NCBI RefSeq assembly: GCF_016863315.1
Contig: NZ_BOOQ01000023.1
Location: 1 to 64,000 of the forward strand
Direction: 5' to 3'
Source: Planotetraspora silvatica
GTDB taxonomy: Bacteria; Actinomycetota; Actinomycetes; Streptosporangiales; Streptosporangiaceae
DNA length: 64,000 nt
Shown here piece by piece: positions 51,756-61,610 of the stretch (positions within the stretch are counted from its first letter, which is position 1; each line of letters begins with the position of its first letter). The position numbers and the translations under genes are program-made. The notes under the pieces were generated by a model, which had not been told where the DNA came from, ran no database searches, and saw nothing but the letters and a program-made list of their open reading frames with translations.

Positions 51756-52901
51756 CTAGAAGCCGAACGACCTGCCGATGATCTCCTTCATGATCTCTGT
51801 GGTCCCTCCGTAGATCGTCTGGACGCGGCTGTCCAGCCATGCCTTGGCCACCGGGTACTCCAGCATGTAGCCGTAGCCGCCGTGCAGTTGGAGGCAGCGG
51901 TCGATCAGCTTCGTCTGCAGCTCGGTGGTCCACCACTTCGCCTTGGCGGCGTCGACGGCGGTGAGCTCTCCGGCGTTCAGCGCGACGATGCACCTGTCCA
52001 CGTAGTGGCGGGCGATCTCCGCCTCCGTGGCCAGTTCGGCCAGCAGGAACCTCGTGTTCTGGAACTGGCCGATGCTCTTGCCGAACGCCTTGCGGTTCTT
52101 GCAGTACTCGATGGTCGTCTCGAGGACGGACTCGGCGGCGGCCACCGCACCGACCGCGATCGACAGGCGCTCCTGCGGGAGGTTGTGCATCAACTGCACG
52201 AAGCCCTGGCCGTCCTCGTCGCCGAGCCGGTTGGCGACGGGCACGTGGACGTTCTCGAAGAACAACTCGGCGGTGTCCTGGGCGTGCATGCCGATCTTCT
52301 CGAGGTTCCGTCCCCGGCTGAAACCCGCCATCCCGCGCTCGACGACGAGCAGCGTCGTGCCCCGCGCGCCGGCCGACGGGTCGGTCTTGGCCACGACCAC
52401 CACGAGGTCGGAGTTGATGCCGTTCGTGATGAACGTCTTCTGGCCGTTCACCACATAGTGGTCGCCCTCGCGCAGGGCCGTGGTCCTGATGCCCTGCAGG
52501 TCGCTCCCGGCCCCCGGCTCGGTCATGGCGATGGCCGTGATCAGTTCTCCGGACGCGAACCCGGGCAGCCAGCGCTGCTTCTGCTCCTCGTTCGTCAGAT
52601 CCACGAAATAGGGCGCCATCACGTCGTTGTGCAGGGAGAAGCCCAGGCCGGTCGCGCCGATGCGGGTGATCTCCTCCAGGACGACCGCGTTGTACCGGAA
52701 GTCGGTGATGCCGGCTCCGCCGAACTCCTCGGGCACGGAGAAGCCGAACATCCCCAGTTCGCCGGCCTTCTTCCAGACCTCGCGGGGGACGATGCCGTCC
52801 TTCTCCCACTGGTCGTGGTGGGGGACCACTTCGCGCGTCAGGAACTCACGAACGGTCTCGCGGAAGAGCAGGTGCTCCTCGTCGAAGAGGTCTCGCCGCA
52901 T
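51756..52901 (-). CDS. Acyl-CoA dehydrogenase family protein
   Basis: A 381-aa flavoprotein oxidising acyl-CoA to enoyl-CoA. FDEEHLLFRETVREFLTREV at the front, TAIAMTEPGAGSDLQGIRTTA (FAD/substrate), FITNGINSDLVVVVAKTD, and the C-terminal LHGGYGYMLEYPVAKAWLDSRVQTIYGGTTEIMKEII. The usual YEGT catalytic Glu reads YGGT, so the base must come from elsewhere, as in isovaleryl- and long-chain-type enzymes. The start ATG is at 52901. A CAGAAT-N3-ATTCTG palindrome lies 37-51 bp upstream and is a likely operator. Confidence 0.92.
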   Translation of the reverse strand: MRRDLFDEEHLLFRETVREFLTREVVPHHDQWEKDGIVPREVWKKAGELGMFGFSVPEEFGGAGITDFRYNAVVLEEITRIGATGLGFSLHNDVMAPYFVDLTNEEQKQRWLPGFASGELITAIAMTEPGAGSDLQGIRTTALREGDHYVVNGQKTFITNGINSDLVVVVAKTDPSAGARGTTLLVVERGMAGFSRGRNLEKIGMHAQDTAELFFENVHVPVANRLGDEDGQGFVQLMHNLPQERLSIAVGAVAAAESVLETTIEYCKNRKAFGKSIGQFQNTRFLLAELATEAEIARHYVDRCIVALNAGELTAVDAAKAKWWTTELQTKLIDRCLQLHGGYGYMLEYPVAKAWLDSRVQTIYGGTTEIMKEIIGRSFGF

Positions 52902-52937
52902 CGGTACGCCTTCCGGCTCGGGGTGTCATTCCGTGAC

Positions 52938-52952
52938 CAGAATACGATTCTG
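52938..52952. promoter_or_regulatory. Palindromic operator upstream of the acyl-CoA dehydrogenase
   Basis: CAGAAT-ACG-ATTCTG is a perfect 6-bp dyad with a 3-bp centre, flanked by GTGAC and GTTAC that extend it imperfectly. Dyads of this form are typical of TetR-type regulators of lipid catabolism. It also sits near the end of the convergent envelope gene (stop at 52979). Confidence 0.55.
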
Positions 52953-52978
52953 TTACCGGCGGGTCGATTGCCGCGTCG

Positions 52979-53767
52979 TCATTCCCTGCCGATGGAGATC
53001 GCGTCTGCGGCCTCCTCCGCGGCGCCTTCCCGGGAGCCGGTTTCCGTCTGGCCTGGCTGTACCCGTGCCTGGACCACACGCTGGACGAGGAGCGTCGCGC
53101 CGACGGCCAGCACGGCCGTGACGACCAGCAGGTACGGCGAGGACCAGCCCCCGCCGCCGGATGCGGTGGCCGCCGTCTTCGGAGCCGTGGGTGCCGCAGG
53201 GGCGGTGACGGGCTGCTGGGGCGCGTCCGCCGGCTGTGCGACGGTGGCGGGAGGAGCGGGCGGTTGGGACGAGGTGACCGTGCCGTCCCACGGGAAGCCC
53301 GGAGGCTTGATCGATCCCCAGTAGTCGACGACCTCGGTGCCGACGCCTATCACGAACTGCGGCGGGGCAAGGGTCAGCCCGCCTGGGATGTTCATGGTTC
53401 CGATGTCGTACGGCATGAAGATCCCCTGGACGCCCTGCACCCGCCACTCACCGGCCGGGACCTTGATCGTCACCGCGTAGTGGGCGGGTTCGCTCAGTGC
53501 TGTGCCCAAGAAGTCCAAGGTCTTGCCGTCGGCGCCGGTCAGGCGCAGACCGGTCGAGCCGAGCTCGTTTCCGGCGACGTCGAACGGATGGGTCCCGTGC
53601 TGGAGGACCCAGTATCCGATCGTGTAGGCCTTGCCGGGCACGAGCTTGTCGGGGAGTGGATCGAGCTCGGTCGTCGCCCAGCCGCCCGCACGGGTCTGCG
53701 CGTGGGCGGGAAGGGTCAGGGCGAACATCATCGCCATCGCGCCGAGTGCCATCAGTAGTCGTCTCAT
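52979..53767 (-). CDS. Secreted, membrane-anchored protein of unknown function
   Basis: A 262-aa envelope protein: signal peptide (MRRLLMALGAMAMMFALTLPAHA), a beta-rich outer domain with LVPGKAYTIGYWVLQHGTHPF and GEWRVQGVQGIFMPYDIGT, a Pro/Ala/Gln linker (about 175-215), a transmembrane helix (SPYLLVVTAVLAVGATLLV) and an acidic tail inside. The QHGTHPF histidines could bind metal, but this is not established. It is divergent from the sortase-substrate gene and may belong to the same envelope module. The ATG at 53767 follows GGAGGTGCTC. Confidence 0.8.
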   Translation of the reverse strand: MRRLLMALGAMAMMFALTLPAHAQTRAGGWATTELDPLPDKLVPGKAYTIGYWVLQHGTHPFDVAGNELGSTGLRLTGADGKTLDFLGTALSEPAHYAVTIKVPAGEWRVQGVQGIFMPYDIGTMNIPGGLTLAPPQFVIGVGTEVVDYWGSIKPPGFPWDGTVTSSQPPAPPATVAQPADAPQQPVTAPAAPTAPKTAATASGGGGWSSPYLLVVTAVLAVGATLLVQRVVQARVQPGQTETGSREGAAEEAADAISIGRE

Positions 53768-53970
53768 CTGAGCACCTCCGGTCCTGATACACCGGGGGCG
53801 TCGCGAAGGTTCCCCCGCGAACACAAGTGGGCGGAGTTGACCAGATCGTGAGGAAATGAGAGCCGGATTTGCCGTGTGGGGCGGCGATCCGGGGTCGCAG
53901 TACATAGGATCTCTACCGGGTCATGACCGTACGGTGAAATCTCGGTGCGGCTGTCGATGCGGGGCACTGG

Positions 53971-54786
53971 ATGGGAGACGGGTCGGTGCGGAGATCGCAG
54001 GCACGACGTCGAACGGTCATCGGAGCGTCCGCGGCCGCAATGGCCGGCGCGGTCGCCCTCATCGGAGGTCTGTCCGCGATCGGCGCCAGCGCCGACACCA
54101 GGACCGTGGCCTATGTCTGCCTTCCGTCGGCCCCGGCCACGGCGACGGCCTCACCCGGTCTCACCGCCGCGCTGAGCGGGCCGGTCGGCGCGACGCCGTC
54201 GCAGGCGGTCACGCTGACCTGGACGAACCAGCAGCCGTCCGGCACCGAGGAGATCATCACGGCGCCCACGGAGATCGCCACCACGGACCGCATCGTCATC
54301 GTCGGCGACCTTGTGATCTCCGGACCGGGTTCGAGCGCGAAGAAGACGATTCAGGCGACCGCGACGGGAACTCCGGGCACGGCCGTCCCCAGTGGGTCTG
54401 CCGTCCCCTTGCCGACGCTGACGGCGGTGATCACGCCGACCGCGACCGGCACGGTCGGCGTCAAGGCCGACGCGTTCACGCTGAAGGTGGGCCCGGCCGA
54501 CGGCACCCCGGCGACCTGGTACGACTGCTCGATATCGACGACGGCGACGGCGAACACCAGCCCCGCGTCCCTGTCGATCAAGGTGACCCCGCAGGCGACG
54601 CGGACCGTCTACGAGACGGTGACCGCCCAGGTGAGTGAGACGCCGGAAGGCGGGGCCGCCACGGGCGGTGGCGCCGAGGCGGGGCCTGACGGGCGCGTCC
54701 TCGTCCTCACCGGCTCGGTGCTCGTCCTGGCCGCCGCGGGTGGGGGGCTCCTGCTCCGCACCCGTCGCCGTGCCGTACGGCACTAG
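53971..54786 (+). CDS. Secreted protein with sortase-like C-terminal sorting signal
   Basis: A 271-aa protein: an N-terminal RRRTVIGASAAAMAGAVALIGGL signal segment, two beta-sandwich-like outer regions rich in Thr, Ala and Gly, and a C-terminal signal made of LVLTG, a hydrophobic stretch (SVLVLAAAGGGLLL) and RTRRRAVRH. This matches the plan of a cell-wall sorting signal with a non-standard LxxTG box. A class F sortase gene begins 27 nt after its stop, so anchoring by that enzyme is likely. Confidence 0.78.
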   Translation: MGDGSVRRSQARRRTVIGASAAAMAGAVALIGGLSAIGASADTRTVAYVCLPSAPATATASPGLTAALSGPVGATPSQAVTLTWTNQQPSGTEEIITAPTEIATTDRIVIVGDLVISGPGSSAKKTIQATATGTPGTAVPSGSAVPLPTLTAVITPTATGTVGVKADAFTLKVGPADGTPATWYDCSISTTATANTSPASLSIKVTPQATRTVYETVTAQVSETPEGGAATGGGAEAGPDGRVLVLTGSVLVLAAAGGGLLLRTRRRAVRH

Positions 54787-54812
54787 CGGCAGACGACGTC
54801 GGGGACGGAGCC

Positions 54813-55703
54813 GTGAGCGGGCGGGAAGGACGACGCGAGGGCCCGGCCGGGCAGCCGGGACCGCCGGTCGATCCGTGGATGACGGCGGATCATCCACACC
54901 TTGTGTACGGCCCGCCGCCGCAGTTCTTCCAGCCCGTCATTCTGCCCCAGCAGGAGCCCTGGCCCGGGGCGGAAGGGCCGTCGGGCGGCGGTTCGACGGT
55001 GCTGCGCGGGATGCTTCTCCTCGCCGCCGTGGCGGGTGTGGTGATCATCGTCTTCGGGCTCGTCCTCATCCTGAGGTCGCCTGAGGAGTACGAGTCCCCG
55101 GCGCGCTCGGCACTGAAGGTGCAGGCGCTGGCTCCGACGGTCGGGCCCGGCGGTGCGGCACCGCTGAGTCAGGCGGACCCCACTGCGCCGCCGCCGCGCC
55201 CGGCCGATCCCGCGGCCGCGCCGATGCAGCCGTCGACGCCGAAGCGGCTGATCATTCCCCGATTGGGCGTCAACGCTCCGGTCGAATCGGTCGGCACGGA
55301 CAAGAGCGGTGCCATCGAGACGCCGTCGATCAACGATTCCAACCTGGTCGGGTGGTATCGGGGTGGTCCCACCGCGGGAGAGGCCGGCCCCGCCGTGATG
55401 CTCGGGCACAAGGACACCGTCACGCGGGCGGCCGTGTTCACCCGTCTCCATGAGATCCGCAACGGCGACAAGATCGAGGTGGTCCGTCTCGACGGGACGA
55501 CGGCGATCTTCACGGTGGGCGGCGTCGAGCAGGCGAACAAGCAGACCTTTCCCACCGACCGGGTGTACGGGCCGAGGGACGACGCGGAGTTGCGACTCAT
55601 CACGTGCGGCGGCTCGTATAACCAGACGACTGGTCACTATGTGGATAACATCATCGTTTATGCGTTGATGACCGGCACGCGCCCTGCTGTTGGGAAGCCC
55701 TGA
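54813..55703 (+). CDS. Class F sortase
   Basis: A 296-aa transpeptidase: proline-rich cytoplasmic head, one transmembrane helix (about residues 66-87, MLLLAAVAGVVIIVFGLVLIL), a linker rich in Pro and Ala, then the sortase beta-barrel from about 145 (RLIIPRLGVNAPVESVG). Catalytic His is in AVMLGHKDT, catalytic Cys in LRLITCGGSYN, and the ending GHYVDNIIVYA is typical of class F. It would join LxxTG-type proteins to peptidoglycan; the adjacent protein is the likely substrate. Start GTG at 54813. Confidence 0.9.
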   Translation: MSGREGRREGPAGQPGPPVDPWMTADHPHLVYGPPPQFFQPVILPQQEPWPGAEGPSGGGSTVLRGMLLLAAVAGVVIIVFGLVLILRSPEEYESPARSALKVQALAPTVGPGGAAPLSQADPTAPPPRPADPAAAPMQPSTPKRLIIPRLGVNAPVESVGTDKSGAIETPSINDSNLVGWYRGGPTAGEAGPAVMLGHKDTVTRAAVFTRLHEIRNGDKIEVVRLDGTTAIFTVGGVEQANKQTFPTDRVYGPRDDAELRLITCGGSYNQTTGHYVDNIIVYALMTGTRPAVGKP

Positions 55704-55785
55704 GCGCTGGCCGGTTCCGGTAAGGGCCCGTGGGACATGATTCCCGGGGGCTATCGTCTCTTCGAATCTTCACGAGGAGGGCCCT

Positions 55786-56973
55786 GTGGGCTGGTTGACG
55801 AATCTTCTGTTGCCGGGCCGGTTGCGTACGGGACCTACGGCGCTGCTGCCCGAAAAGCCGGATCCCAAGACCTTGCTGGCGATCGCCCAGCTGGCGGATC
55901 CGGACGCGCGTTTCGACGGCGACGACATCCTGGCGGGCGGATCGCGGATTCTTGCCGCGATCGAACTGGACGGTGAGACCTCGGGCAAGCTCGGGGTGAC
56001 GGGCGAGGAGCAGGTGTGGGCCTGCCGGCTGTCCGCCGAGACCCAGCTGCCGATGGACTACTTCGACAAGAGCCTGGCCGAGGGCATCGCCTATCGCCTC
56101 GGCGGATGGTCCATGTGCCGTGGGGAGCCGACCGACCTCGCCGACAGCGACCTCCGCACCGTGCGCGTCTACCTGCCGGCGGCGCCGTCTCCCGAAGAGG
56201 TCGCCTCGCTCCTCGGCGAGGTGCTACGCCCGGCGGCGGACACCGGCGGGCGGCCGGACGGGGAGCCGGCCGACGGCATCGTCCACGTCACGGTGGACGG
56301 CGGGGTGGTGACCGACGTCTACGCGGGCGCCGACATGATGCTCACCGTCGAGGAGGGCAACAGGATCCCGCCGGCCGCCAAGGCGCACTGGCCGTATCTG
56401 ACGGAGATCGTGATCATGCGGGTGTCCGCGATCGACGAGGCGGCTCTGGCCGCATTCGGCGGCCGGACCTCGACAGTCGAGGCGACCACGGCAGACGAGG
56501 CCACCGCGGCAGCCGAGGGAGCGTCCGGAGCCGCAGACGCCGAGGGGACCGCCACAGCCGGGACCGGTGAAGAGAACGCGGCCGAGCCCGAGGCGGAGAC
56601 CCCGTCAGAGAACCCGACGACCACGGGCGCCCCCGAGGCCGACGTCGAGGTCGCGGACCTGGTGAGCGCAGACGTCGAGACGGGAGACGTCGAGACGGGA
56701 GACGCCGAGACCGTGGCCGGTGACACGGCCGGTGACGGCGCGGCGGATGCGGCCGCTGATGACACAGCAGCTGACGAGACGGTCGGCGAAGACACGGACG
56801 AGGGCGCCGATGGCGGTGTCGATGACGGTGCCGACGACACGGCACTGGTGGAGCGGGCCGCTGTGGCCCTCGTCCTGGCGAGCCGCCTCCAGGGAATCGC
56901 CACCGACCAGGGCGGCTTCCAGCTCGTCGAGGCGGAGGACGTCCTCCCTGGGCGCTACGCCGGGCAGCGGTGA
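55786..56973 (+). CDS. Hypothetical acidic protein with low-complexity insert
   Basis: A 395-aa cytoplasmic-looking protein of unknown family. Residues 1-225 form a folded region (MGWLTNLLLPGRLRTGPTAL, VWACRLSAETQLPMDYFDKSL, YAGADMMLTVEEGNRIPPAA). Residues about 226-355 are an Ala/Glu/Asp/Thr-rich disordered stretch with repeated VETGD units, and the last 35 residues are ordered again. The GTG at 55786 has GAGGAGGG upstream. No motif tells its function; the neighbours are a sortase and a thiolase. Confidence 0.75.
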   Translation: MGWLTNLLLPGRLRTGPTALLPEKPDPKTLLAIAQLADPDARFDGDDILAGGSRILAAIELDGETSGKLGVTGEEQVWACRLSAETQLPMDYFDKSLAEGIAYRLGGWSMCRGEPTDLADSDLRTVRVYLPAAPSPEEVASLLGEVLRPAADTGGRPDGEPADGIVHVTVDGGVVTDVYAGADMMLTVEEGNRIPPAAKAHWPYLTEIVIMRVSAIDEAALAAFGGRTSTVEATTADEATAAAEGASGAADAEGTATAGTGEENAAEPEAETPSENPTTTGAPEADVEVADLVSADVETGDVETGDAETVAGDTAGDGAADAAADDTAADETVGEDTDEGADGGVDDGADDTALVERAAVALVLASRLQGIATDQGGFQLVEAEDVLPGRYAGQR

Positions 56974-57067
56974 CTCCTGCGAGCGCTGCGCCCAAACCAT
57001 CCTTATCCGACCGAAACGTGGTGTAGCCAGACACCCGTCGATGGAGGTTCTGGGGTAATCTCTCACT

Positions 57068-57086
57068 AACCGAACAATGCTCGGTT
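57068..57086. promoter_or_regulatory. 19-bp palindromic operator upstream of the thiolase
   Basis: AACCGAACA-A-TGCTCGGTT is a palindrome with one mismatch. TAATCT at 57056-57061 may be the -10, which would put the dyad at about +1 to +19, a position suited to repression. It differs from the dyads of the two acyl-CoA dehydrogenase genes, so a different regulator is implied. Confidence 0.55.
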
Positions 57087-57102
57087 TCTTCTGGAGGGCA
57101 CT

Positions 57103-58248
<1,146 letters not shown>

Positions 58249-58284
58249 TCTCCGTGCGGCTGTAGCGTGGCCGTATCCCAGTAC

Positions 58285-58324
58285 GTGAAGGGCACCCAGG
58301 TCGGCGGGTGCCCTTCACTTTTTT
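58285..58324 (+). terminator. Intrinsic terminator after the thiolase
   Basis: GTGAAGGGCACCC and GGGTGCCCTTCAC form a perfect 13-bp stem with an 8-nt loop followed by six T residues. It is the clearest rho-independent terminator in the window. Confidence 0.92.
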
Positions 58325-58341
58325 CCCGGGGCGGTCCATGT

Positions 58342-58375
58342 CGCGGGCACCCGTGGCGATCCACGGGTGCCCGCG
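58342..58375. terminator. Second perfect hairpin, 15-bp stem
   Basis: CGCGGGCACCCGTGG and CCACGGGTGCCCGCG pair perfectly around CGAT. It shares the GGGCACCC core with the preceding terminator. On the minus strand it follows the small basic ORF ending at 58407, so it may serve that transcript. Confidence 0.7.
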
Positions 58376-58406
58376 TCTTCACTTGTGGTGCGTCACCTGT
58401 GGCGTA

Positions 58407-58559
58407 TCACTTGGACCGCGGCAGCCGGCGCGGTTGTCGCATGGGTCGGACGGGCTGCCGGGGCGGCGTTGTGCGGCTCGGCATCGCCGGCCGGCTGCGC
58501 TGCGGCTGAGGGATGCCGGGCAGGCTCTTGTCCTGCTTGCCGGATGGTCGGGTTCGCAT
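58407..58559 (-). CDS. Small basic Pro/Arg-rich protein (50 aa)
   Basis: ATG at 58559 with GGAG 7 nt upstream opens a 50-aa frame (MRTRPSGKQDKSLPGIPQ, then PVRPMRQPRRLPRSK). It has strongly GC-rich third positions, no cysteine, and is highly basic and proline-rich, so it is probably unstructured and could bind RNA, DNA or a protein surface. Family unknown. A hairpin TGATCAGCC/GGCTGATCA (58655-58678) lies upstream. The rest of the gap to 58810 shows no other gene. Confidence 0.5.
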   Translation of the reverse strand: MRTRPSGKQDKSLPGIPQPQRSRPAMPSRTTPPRQPVRPMRQPRRLPRSK

Positions 58560-58809
58560 GTGGGATCTCCTCGGACGACGAGAACGCGGCACCGAGGTGC
58601 CGTTCACTCAGCTGCCGCGTCAGGAAGGACAGGGCCAGAGAGCTGAGTCGCGCGTGATCAGCCGACTCGGGCTGATCAGCGGTCGCGGTACAGAATCCAC
58701 ATGGGTCCGACCGTAACAAGGCGGACGGATCCCACCAACAGGTTTTCGACGTACGGCAGGGCCGCCCCGCGACCATGAGGCGGCCACCCCGGTCATCTGG
58801 TGCCGGACG

Positions 58810-60684
58810 TCAGCGGACGTGCCGGTGGACGTCCTCGGCCTCGGTGGGCCCCGGCGTGGCCGGGGCGATCCAGGGGCCGTCAAGCGAGGGGTCGAGGATG
58901 CCGTCCTCCACGAACGTGTAGCGCCCGTCCAGGACGAGCCTGGCCAGCCGTACGTCCCGGGAGTCGGAGTTGTCCCACAGTCGGGCGAACAGGCCCTCGG
59001 CCCGCAGCCGCGCCTGGTCGCAGAAGGTGTCCGCGATCTCGTACGGCCGTCGGCCGAGGCGGGCGGCGTCCTCCTGGGCGCGGACGCAGACCGCCGTCAT
59101 GGCGAACAGTTCGGCGCCGATGTCGACGATCCGGGACAGGAAGCCCTGCTTGTGCTCGAGCTTCCCCTGCCAGCGGGACATGCCGTAGAAGGTGGCCCGC
59201 GCCAGCTTGCGGCTGGTCCGCTCGACGTACCGCAGATGGTGGGCGAGCGCGCCGAACTCGGAGTAGGACGTCGGCAGCTGTCCCGGCCCGGCGAGCAGGC
59301 TCGGCAGCCATTTGGCGTAGAAGCCGCCCGCCTTGGTGGCCGCCCGCCCCTTGGCCCGGAGGTCGGCCTTCGGATCGATCAGCCCGCCCGCGACCGACAG
59401 GTGCGCGTCCACGGCCTCCCGGGCGATGAGCAGGTGCATGATCTCGGTTGAGCCCTCGAAGATGCGGTTGATCCGCAGGTCACGCAGCATCTGCTCGGCG
59501 GGGACACCGCGCTCGCCGCGGGCGTGGAGCGACTCGGCGGTCTCGTACCCCCGCCCTCCCCGGATCTGCACCAGCTCGTCGGCGACCCGCCAGGCCATCT
59601 CCGAGCCGTACAGCTTGGCCAGGGCGGCCTCGATGCGGATGTCGTTGCGCTCGTCGTCGGCCATCCTCCCAGCCAGTTCGACGACCGCTTCGAGGGCGTA
59701 AGCCGTACACGTGATGAAGGAGATCTTGTGGGCGACCGCCTCGTGCTCGCCGATCGGGCGGCCCCACTGCACGCGTTCCGACGCCCACTCCCTGGCGATC
59801 TTCGTGGCCCACTTCGCGGTGCCGGCGCACGTGGCCGGGAGTGAGAGGCGGCCGGTGTTCAGCGTGGTCAGGGCGATCTTCAGGCCCTGGCCCTCACGGC
59901 CGATGAGATTGTCGGCCGGCACGCGGACCTGGTGGAACCTCGTGACGCCGTTCTCGATGCCGCGCAGGCCCATGAAGGAGTTGCGGCGCTCCACGGTGAT
60001 GCCCGGAGAGTCGGCCTCGACCACGAATGCGGAGATCTTCGAACCCGTCCTGGCCATCACGACGAGCAGGTCGGCCACGACGCCGTTGGTCGTCCACAAC
60101 TTGACGCCGTCGATGACGTAGGTGTCGCCCTCGCGCACCGCGGTCGTGGCCAGCCGCGCCGGGTCGGAGCCCACGTCGGGTTCCGTCAGCAGGAACGCGG
60201 AGATCTCGCCGCGGGCGCATCGAGGCAGGAACCGCCGCTTCTGCTCGGGCGTCCCGAACAGGCGCACCGGCTGGGGCACGCCGATGGACTGGTGCGCGGA
60301 CAGCAGTGCGCTGAGCGCGGGGGAGTACGACGCGGTGAGCTGCAGCGCCCGCGTGTAGTAGGTGTGGCTCAGCCCGAGCCCGCCGTACTCCTCGTCGATC
60401 GTCATCCCGAATGTGCCGAGCGCGACCAGGCCCTTGATCACCTCGTCCGGTATGACGGCGGTCCGCTCGATGAGCGCCGGATCGACCTTGTCCTGAAGGA
60501 AGCTCCGCAGCGCGCGGAGGAATTCCTCGCCCTTCTCGGTCTCCTGCTCGCTCAGCCGGGGTGCCGGATGAACGAGATCGAGTCTGAAGTCACCGAGGAA
60601 AAGCTGCTTCCCGAAGCTCGGCCTGGCCCATTCCTTCTCACGGGCCTGCTCGGCGACTTCCCGTGCCTTGGCGTAATCGGTCAT
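58810..60684 (-). CDS. Long acyl-CoA dehydrogenase (VLCAD-like)
   Basis: A 624-aa protein, about 240 residues longer than a standard acyl-CoA dehydrogenase. The first 400 residues carry the canonical fold: EYGGLGLSHTYYTRALQL, FLLTEPDVGSDPARLATTA, YVIDGVKLWTTNGVVADLLVV, IRGGRGYETAESLHARGE, and RINRIFEGSTEIMHLLIAREAV with the catalytic FEGS Glu. The C-terminal 200 residues form a helical extension like that of very-long-chain enzymes, which binds membranes in some relatives. A TACT-N7-AGTA dyad sits upstream (60729-60743). Confidence 0.93.
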   Translation of the reverse strand: MTDYAKAREVAEQAREKEWARPSFGKQLFLGDFRLDLVHPAPRLSEQETEKGEEFLRALRSFLQDKVDPALIERTAVIPDEVIKGLVALGTFGMTIDEEYGGLGLSHTYYTRALQLTASYSPALSALLSAHQSIGVPQPVRLFGTPEQKRRFLPRCARGEISAFLLTEPDVGSDPARLATTAVREGDTYVIDGVKLWTTNGVVADLLVVMARTGSKISAFVVEADSPGITVERRNSFMGLRGIENGVTRFHQVRVPADNLIGREGQGLKIALTTLNTGRLSLPATCAGTAKWATKIAREWASERVQWGRPIGEHEAVAHKISFITCTAYALEAVVELAGRMADDERNDIRIEAALAKLYGSEMAWRVADELVQIRGGRGYETAESLHARGERGVPAEQMLRDLRINRIFEGSTEIMHLLIAREAVDAHLSVAGGLIDPKADLRAKGRAATKAGGFYAKWLPSLLAGPGQLPTSYSEFGALAHHLRYVERTSRKLARATFYGMSRWQGKLEHKQGFLSRIVDIGAELFAMTAVCVRAQEDAARLGRRPYEIADTFCDQARLRAEGLFARLWDNSDSRDVRLARLVLDGRYTFVEDGILDPSLDGPWIAPATPGPTEAEDVHRHVR

Positions 60685-60728
60685 CGCGGCCTCCAGAGGC
60701 GGTCGATGACTATGACGTTACGCCTGGT

Positions 60729-60743
60729 TACTACTAGTGAGTA
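60729..60743. promoter_or_regulatory. Possible operator upstream of the long acyl-CoA dehydrogenase
   Basis: TACT-ACTAGTG-AGTA is a short dyad about 45-60 bp upstream of the start codon at 60684. It is weaker than the other two dyads near beta-oxidation genes and could be coincidental. Confidence 0.3.
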
Positions 60744-60765
60744 GCCGACTCTGGTATAGGCCGGA

Positions 60766-61497
60766 TTACCGCGGGACGCGGGCGACGCAGAAGACGGTCT
60801 GGCCGAACGGAGGCCGGATCAGGCGCTCGATGAAACGCGTGGCGGGCACGACGGTCCGGTCGTAGATCTTGACGAGCCGCGGGTCCGGGTAACCCACACC
60901 GCCACGGCGCACGGCGGCCCACCAGGCGATGCCGCCCAGGAAGTTGATCGGCTTGAGCACCTCGGCTTCGAGGCCCGCTCCGGCGACCGTGGCCCCGAGA
61001 GTCTTGGGCGTGTAGCGCTGGACGTGGCCGACCTTGCGGTCGAAGTCCCCGTACAGCTGCATGTATCCGGGCACCCAGATGATGATCCGGCCGCCGGGCG
61101 CGGTGACCTTGGCGAGTGACCTGAGCGCCTCGACGTCCTCCTCGATGTGCTCGAGGACGTTCATCATGACGACGGTGTCCACGGGGTCGGTCAGCGGAAT
61201 CTCGGTCGGCAGGCCGAACTGCAGCACGGAGATGTCGTCACGGCCCTCGAATCGCTTTCCGAGCTGCTCGACGCAGTAGGGATCGAAGTCGCTCACGACG
61301 AGCCGGTCGAGCCTCGGGAGGAACTGCTCGGCGAAGTGGCCGAGGCCCGAGCCGATCTCCAGCATCGACCGTCCGACATGGGGGGCGACCATGTCGAACT
61401 CGTACTGCCGGTAATTCTTGGCCTCATCCCCACCCAGGTGGTTCTCCAGGGCCTCGTCTCCGGCGGCGGGTTGGACTACGCGGTCGTACCCAGACAT
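60766..61497 (-). CDS. Class I SAM-dependent methyltransferase
   Basis: A 243-aa methyltransferase with motif I MLEIGSGLGHFAEQF, the ribose-binding acid in LVVSDFDPYC, motif IV VDTVVMMNVLEHIEED, and motif VI PGGRIIIWVPGYMQLYG. It is of the UbiE/type-11 form that often modifies small molecules or sugar lipids; the substrate is unknown. A late tryptophan-rich segment (FLGGIAWWAAVRRGG) may lie at the membrane. It is upstream of the long acyl-CoA dehydrogenase on the minus strand but appears separate from it only in reading direction order (it ends at 60766, 22 bp beyond the dyad). Confidence 0.87.
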   Translation of the reverse strand: MSGYDRVVQPAAGDEALENHLGGDEAKNYRQYEFDMVAPHVGRSMLEIGSGLGHFAEQFLPRLDRLVVSDFDPYCVEQLGKRFEGRDDISVLQFGLPTEIPLTDPVDTVVMMNVLEHIEEDVEALRSLAKVTAPGGRIIIWVPGYMQLYGDFDRKVGHVQRYTPKTLGATVAGAGLEAEVLKPINFLGGIAWWAAVRRGGVGYPDPRLVKIYDRTVVPATRFIERLIRPPFGQTVFCVARVPR

Positions 61498-61610
61498 TCG
61501 ATCCTCGTTTACGCGGTCTGACGGAGTTCTGGAAAGTGTAGTGCCCTCCCATTAGCCATAGTTCGATTCGTCGTACTAGGCTTCACCGTCATTTCGCGAA
61601 CGTTGATCCG

